Below, one piece after another: positions 58,840-64,000 of a stretch of DNA of 64,000 nt (the first letter of the stretch is position 1; the number at the start of each line of letters is the position of its first letter). The DNA lies in NCBI GenBank assembly GCA_963971425.1, contig OZ020523.1:20751105-20815104 (forward strand), read 5' to 3'. This stretch comes from Bryoerythrophyllum caledonicum (lineage: Eukaryota; Streptophyta; Bryopsida; Pottiales; Pottiaceae). The notes beneath the pieces are model-generated. The model did not search any database and had not been told where the DNA came from. It saw only the letters and a program-made list of their open reading frames with translations. The position numbers and the translations under genes were made by a program.

Positions 58840-60520
58840 TAGAACTCATTGAAAGAGATCACAATTTCAATGAGCAAGGGAATGCATGGAAAGAGTGGGA
58901 AAAGGTGGAGGAGAGGAATAACAAACTTGTTCACCCATGTGGTTCTAAATTGATGATATCTTCGGGCGTAGTCCTTGGTCAATCCATGTTTGAGTGGTCC
59001 TCTAGAGCTGGGATTGTTGGTGGTCGAGATCATGTAATCTGTTGCATAGCCATCAATGTAGAGGCCATGAACTCCTCAACATTTGAGAGTTTTGTCTGTA
59101 GTTCATTGGTGCGGCTGTCAGTGTAGGCCCTTGTATCCCTATTGATGTCCTCTCAAAGGGTGGAGAGCTCTTGGCGTAGTCTCTTGTTACCTGCATCTAT
59201 CATAGAGACCATTTTTGACTCGGTAATGCCTGCAGGGGTGGGGGTTGCTTGGAGGAACGCCACAATGTTTATGAGTGCTTTCTTGATGTCATTGAAACCC
59301 CATTTCTCCAACAAGACAGTCGAGAGTGAGTCATCACCGTCTAAGCTGCGGCGGTGGGGAGAAATCTCCACTTGATGTCGTCCTATAGTGAAGGTCTTGT
59401 GTAGGAATTGACAGTAGACTATGGGATTAGGAGATTGCACATTGGCACTACCATTGTGTTTTCCACCCTGCTGCCTATGAAACCATATAGAGATTACATT
59501 CTTAGCATCGAAGATTTGGTGAATAGCAGCCGTGGTTTTTGCCACGCTCATAAGGATGGAAAGCTGGGAATGCATTACCGTCAGAGCGTCCTTCTTGGCT
59601 CTATCAGCAGGGGAGAGGCTTCCAGAGCTGTTGGTGCACGCTGGTATCACCTCATGTTATGTGGAAATCTAGTGGAGCTCAAATATTTTGGTTTGTTGGG
59701 GGGTTGGGGCAACAATGCAGGCGTGTGACTCCTCCTATACCTTCTACACATCTGTAGTCTCAAATTCCAAGTTTCTTGAGAACTTGTTTGCGACCACATC
59801 GCGGAAGAGGGTGTGAGCAGCAACACCTTGGAGAGTCTCACTTTTGATTTGCATTGATAAATTCTTCCGTGCCACTGCGTGGAAAGTTTTGCACACTTTT
59901 CCTAGGGAGGCCTGTCTTATGGGATCCAAGAATAAAATGAAGTAGCAGGTGCCTCGAATGAAAGCAATAGCATCCACCTACGGCTTGAGAAGATGTAATT
60001 CGATAATACCTCACCAAACACACTTTTGTCCCTTTTTTTGACTTCTTTGCATAAAACTGCAATGGGGTCCATTAGATTAGTGCCTAATGGCATTTTCATG
60101 CATTTGATTCTAGCTAGAGCAAGTTTTTTTACATCATCATGGTACATGGGGTGCTGTGGCAATTTGAAATGAATTGCCACATGATAGTCATAAGGATGTC
60201 CAGTGACAGGGTTCGTAGGAATATCAAAAGGTACCTGGGTAAGATTGTAATGTTGGCCCTCAATGTTGTCGCTGCGCACTAAAGAATATAGAAGTTGTAG
60301 GATCCTAGGATAGGCCACAACAACACCCAAGGCCTCCTCTGTTTCTTCTTTGGGTACTCCACGGGTGTTCATTTTTTTAACACTCTCCCCACTAAACAAA
60401 AGCTCTTGCCCCACATCCATGGCAAATTTTTCCATAGTAGAGAAGCCTAACCAAATTTGAAATGAGGAGAGGTTAGGGACAGAAACTTGGATGGGGGTAG
60501 GAGAATTAGCTTTGGCTTTT
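58840..60520 (-). pseudogene. Decayed, unrecognised coding relic
   Basis: Several minus-strand open stretches (60588-59917, 59977-59744, 59650-59153 and a short one below) share similar, non-AT-biased codon composition and lie in collinear order, so they probably come from one gene. Visible features are a globular part with hydrophobic helices and, at the downstream end, a heptad-like polar stretch suggesting a coiled coil. I cannot assign a family. It has several breaks and no reverse transcriptase or protease motif. A virus-derived or mobile-element origin is possible, as is a host pseudogene; treat it as a fossil. An R2 element lies immediately upstream. Confidence 0.4.
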
Positions 60521-60524
60521 TTAA

Positions 60525-61341
60525 CCCCTAAAGAACCAAAGTCTCCTCGAGGGACATTTTGAGTTTGGGTAAGATACCACGTTCTCAATTGTAGGCATTA
60601 TTTTCTGAGATTTTTTATTGAACAGACAACTTTTGATTAACTTTGCGTAGACACAAATTTCATAGAATTCCGACTTACGGTTCAAAAGTTACAATTTATT
60701 TTCACTTATATATACAAATAGTGCAACAATTTACTGTGACATATCAGAAATATTGTCACTAAACTCTAATAACTTCTAAATTCAATAGAAATTCGAGTTT
60801 TTGTCCATTTAAAAGAAAAAAAATGTCCTCTTAGAAAGGAAATTGATATCTTTGCATCTATCATACGGATTTGTGAATTTTTTTAAAAATTGAGAAGGAT
60901 ATGATACATGCAAAATATAAAGTGTATTGTTGATTCTCTCACAGCACATAGTTGCATTGCAGGATTTTTTAAGACATCTTCTACACCTCTTCTACTTCTA
61001 AAAATTGGTGCACATATGCCTAACATGATCTTTTTTAAGTTAACATAATAAATTCACGGCTCATAGTGCAAAAAGTTGAAGGTGGTCGAAGTTTGTTGAA
61101 GGTGTTTAGTTTGACCTCAAAAAGAGATTATGTCTCACTTCAAAGGCTGATATCTTTCATTCCGTGCGGTCAAACTTACCAAATTTTTCACCACACACTT
61201 TCATACAACTCTAGTACAAGATCCTGCCATTAAATTTTCAAAATAAAACATTTTGTATCATTTTGTGTTGAATGCGCTGAAAATTGCAGTTTTGGAGTGA
61301 TTTTGAGGGGGAAATGTCTTGGTTCTTTCGGGTTTAAGGGG
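60525..61341. mobile_element. R2 dispersed repeat, copy 2
   Basis: Starts cccctaaagaaccaaagtc and ends with the inverted form (ggttctttcgggtttaagggg). The interior blocks match 33939-35049. It abuts the relic at 58840-60520 and supplies the first codons of its longest frame, so that start is not original. Confidence 0.7.
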
Positions 61342-61890
61342 TTCGGACCTTCACTTGCCACTAAGACTGAATCTTCAGTCTGTATGATCTTTGTAAGGCC
61401 TGGAGGAGAGTTCTCTATGTCCATGGCATCCATCTTGGCTTTGGGTCGGGGGTGAGGCATGTCTTTGCTTTGTTTTATGTTTTGCTTTGTATCTTGAGGC
61501 GGCTCCAGGCACGTAGTTCCAGGCGGATGAGATTGGGTAGGTCGCTAAGTTGGGGAGACAGGTCGTTGGAGGTAGTACACTGTTCCGTGAATATAGTGTA
61601 GACCAGGTTGTTTGAAGTTTCCTACACTAATTGAAAATTTACATGCAATCGTTGACTGACACACAGTTGCTTGAGAATAAATACCCAATCAGGACTAGGC
61701 ATGCACATGCTTTGATGGAAATTAGTGTGAGTGATCTACATCAATAATCTCTCTACACTATATTCAGTGTTTGGTGTAGTCGATCGCTTGGCTAGAGAAT
61801 CGTTGAGGATAGAGTAGGATGGTAGGCAAAAAAAAAAAAAGGGAAGGTCGCTAGAGGGGTGGGGTCACCTAGGTCTGTTTGACTACTCGC
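61342..61890. other. Non-coding, nothing recognised
   Basis: Includes a 13-base A run near 61830. The minus strand just after the R2 end reads MPHPRPKAKMDAMDIEN, which could be the separated N-terminus of the relic to the left, but this is too short to support. Confidence 0.35.
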
Positions 61891-62170
61891 GGTCGTTGGT
61901 TGCTGAACTCTCGTTCTCGCGTTCGAGTTCTTCTCAGGTTGCTGGTACAAGGAAGGAGGTCGGTAGTTCAAACAGGTCGTTGGTACTAGCAGGTCGTTGG
62001 ATTTTGCACGTCATTGATTCTTGCATGTCACTAGTTCTCGCAGGTTGTTGGTTCTTGCAGGTTGCTCTGGTTCAAGTCGCTGGTTTTGCACGGTGTTCTT
62101 GCAGGTCGTTGGTTATTGACTCGGAATCTGTGGTTGAACTCGGGCTCTGTGGTTGAACTCGGGCTTAGTT
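61891..62170. repeat. Short tandem repeats, 'cttgcaggtcgttggtt' type
   Basis: About ten degenerate units of 17-19 bases (caggtcgttggta, caggtcgttggatttt, caggttgttggttcttg) from about 61910 to 62120, followed by two units of 'ctgtggttgaactcgggct' at about 62127-62166. Confidence 0.75.
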
Positions 62171-64000
62171 CTTAGGCGTGGTGTTGTTTCTCTCAGTGTT
62201 GAAGAGTGCCAGTAGTGCTCGTCCTTGGGCAGGGTTGTACACCTCTTCCAACCATTGCCAAGATGGCTCTTGCTCGTGGTTAAGGTGTAATCTTGTACAC
62301 CTAGGATTGAGGATGTTGTTGAATCTTGATGTTGATGTGATTGCTAGGGCTGGTTGTTGTTAAGTGTTTAGTTGGTGTTGATGGATTGTTGGTATTGTCT
62401 TAGTATTGCAAAGTGAGGTCGCAGATAATATCTTTGTATCTCAAGGTCAGTTTTGGAGTTGTGTGTGAGGTAGCTGTTGTTGGCCTCGTTTTAAATTCAT
62501 CTAGGAATTTGAATTGAAAACTCATAGAAAATATTGTAAATTGAGATGTAGTTTGTGAGCATGCTTCTAAATACAATAATTTCAAACAACTTCAAACAAT
62601 ATTAAAGATTTGGGCCAAAAGTTGACATTCTATTTATTTAAAAATTGAGCCTTTGTAGATAAACAAAGATGTAGATTTTTTTTAAAAACCATTCTCCAAC
62701 CTCAATTATGTAATGCACATTATTGGAATCACTTGTAAATTGAAGCAATTGAAACATCTGACTTAAATATACCACGATACCATCTACTACCATATTCAAT
62801 GTCCATATCATTATTGTTAGGTTGTGATTAAGATATGAAACTTGTGTAATACAAGATGGCTGAGTAAGGAGCTCCGAGTTATGTGGTGAGGGAGAGGTTG
62901 GACTTAGCTCCTAGGGAGAAGACTGCAAGCATCGAGAAGTGGCTGAACTCGTTGGGAGCCCTTGTATGTCTTAGATCTAGGAGAAGGAGGTTTTTCAAGG
63001 AGCAGAGAGTTGTTGGAATAGGCTCAAACGTCGAGATCTGGAAGGTGCAAGCTGCTGAATGAGGGAGTATAGTCCAGATCTATGTAGAAAGAGTGTCCTG
63101 AAAGCGAGCTGCTTAGTGTTGGTATAGAGATCTTGCTTGCTCCATCACTCGCAACTCTAGCCGATCAGATCTAGACTAGAAGGTTCAGATCTGCTCAAAA
63201 CCTCCATTAAGCCCTCCTCTCGCACGACCCACACACTCAAACAAGTCAAGATTGCGGCCAAGAACACAACAATACTGTCCAGCAGCGACCAACGACTCTT
63301 CCAGGCTATACCTAAAACTCTCTCCACATACATTTACTCTCATATTTCAGTATTTACAAAGTTTTCTATCATTCAACGCATTTGCATTACTTGTTCAGAT
63401 TGTGCTATCAGTACTATACAGAGACAGGGAAAAACCGAACCGCACCAAACAAGAGAGAACAACCAAGTCAAGCCAAGATCAACAAAAGACATACAACGCA
63501 TACACTATCAGGTTAGCCTTCACCTAGCCCAATATTGCATAACATCAACAACACTTCTCATTAATTTTGCAGTAAGCCAAGAGTTACAAGTACAAGTACA
63601 AGGCTGCAGCACGAGGCTCATACAAAGTAACACCCTAAATCAGGTCAGATCCCCACACCCGCCCAATCTCTCTCTCCTTCTTCATACTGCATGTGGTAGC
63701 TATTGGTGCATATACAACAGGTACCACCTCAAGGCCGAAAGAAGACCTCACCAAACAAGATCCAACCGCACCTGCACAAGGAAGAACACACAACATCAGA
63801 AGACGAACAAGACAAGGACCAGATCACAAAGGGGGGCCATAACGACTGCTGCAAGGGTTAAAAATGAGACACAAGTAGTCATTACTACTTGCGAAAATAT
63901 CGACAACCTCAGAAGGTGCGACAAAGTTAATGTGGGCGGAGAAACTCAAGCAGAGCACTCAAAAAAATTGCACAAGACTCTGTTACACAGAAGACACTCG
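62171..64000. other. No gene recognised
   Basis: The left part is AT-rich. From about 62850 the sequence becomes less AT-rich ('gagaaggaggtttttcaagg', 'gatctggaaggtgcaagctg'), and near 63480-63640 it has possible splice-like borders, but no frame encodes anything I recognise. It could hold exons of a gene continuing outside the window. Confidence 0.35.

Noticed and set aside
61891-62170. CRISPR-like array
   Set aside because: The units are degenerate 17-19 base tandem repeats without spacers, in a plant nuclear sequence.

Overview
This is nuclear DNA of a land plant. Evidence: two tandem ankyrin-repeat/PGG-domain membrane protein genes (a plant family), the first four exons of what looks like a plant AP-5 complex zeta subunit gene with TTAGGGTTT motifs just upstream of its ATG, and plant-style MITEs, SINEs and LINEs. 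The DNA is AT-rich, gene-poor and full of transposable elements. The LINE type argues for a non-flowering plant (fern, lycophyte, bryophyte), but I cannot name the species.

Layout. (1) 1-16438 and about 36500-51869 are two copies of one segmental duplication, lying in the same orientation about 35-36 kb apart. Copy A runs off the left edge of the window. Each copy carries one ankyrin-PGG gene on the minus strand, a relic of the C-terminal exon of another family member, and diverged 3' flanking sequence repeated from an older array. Gene B (44537-50596, five exons, about 1501 residues) reads intact. Gene A (9152-14630) has an in-frame stop and a lost splice acceptor and is probably a pseudogene. 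(2) The unique DNA between the copies holds a poorly understood segment (17250-21200), an almost full-length minus-strand LINE (21243 to about 29135), and the AP5Z1-like gene start (31046-31798) with tandem repeats in its upstream region. (3) Right of copy B, the sequence upstream of gene B is duplicated again and broken up by MITE insertions. Then come a 5'-truncated second LINE copy (about 54868-57358), an A/C-rich segment, an unrecognised decayed coding relic (58840-60520) and repeat-rich DNA with nothing I recognise to the end.

The most interesting object is the LINE. Its minus-strand reading encodes, in order, a short leader ending in a textbook 2A motif (GDIESNPGP), an APE-type endonuclease, a reverse transcriptase with YADD, a cysteine-rich linker, an RNase H and a CCHC knuckle followed by a restriction-enzyme-like endonuclease. 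That is a Dualen/RandI-like dual-endonuclease plan plus a 2A peptide. Its 3' tail is shared with a tRNA-derived SINE in the same window (43395-43757), so the SINE very probably uses this LINE's machinery.

Because the window holds duplicated DNA, several insertions can be compared with an empty site: a Stowaway-like MITE in copy A, a SINE in copy B, two Mutator-like MITEs, a CACTA-like MITE, and a TAA-targeting CCCCTAA-ended element that carries a nested PIF/Harbinger-like MITE.
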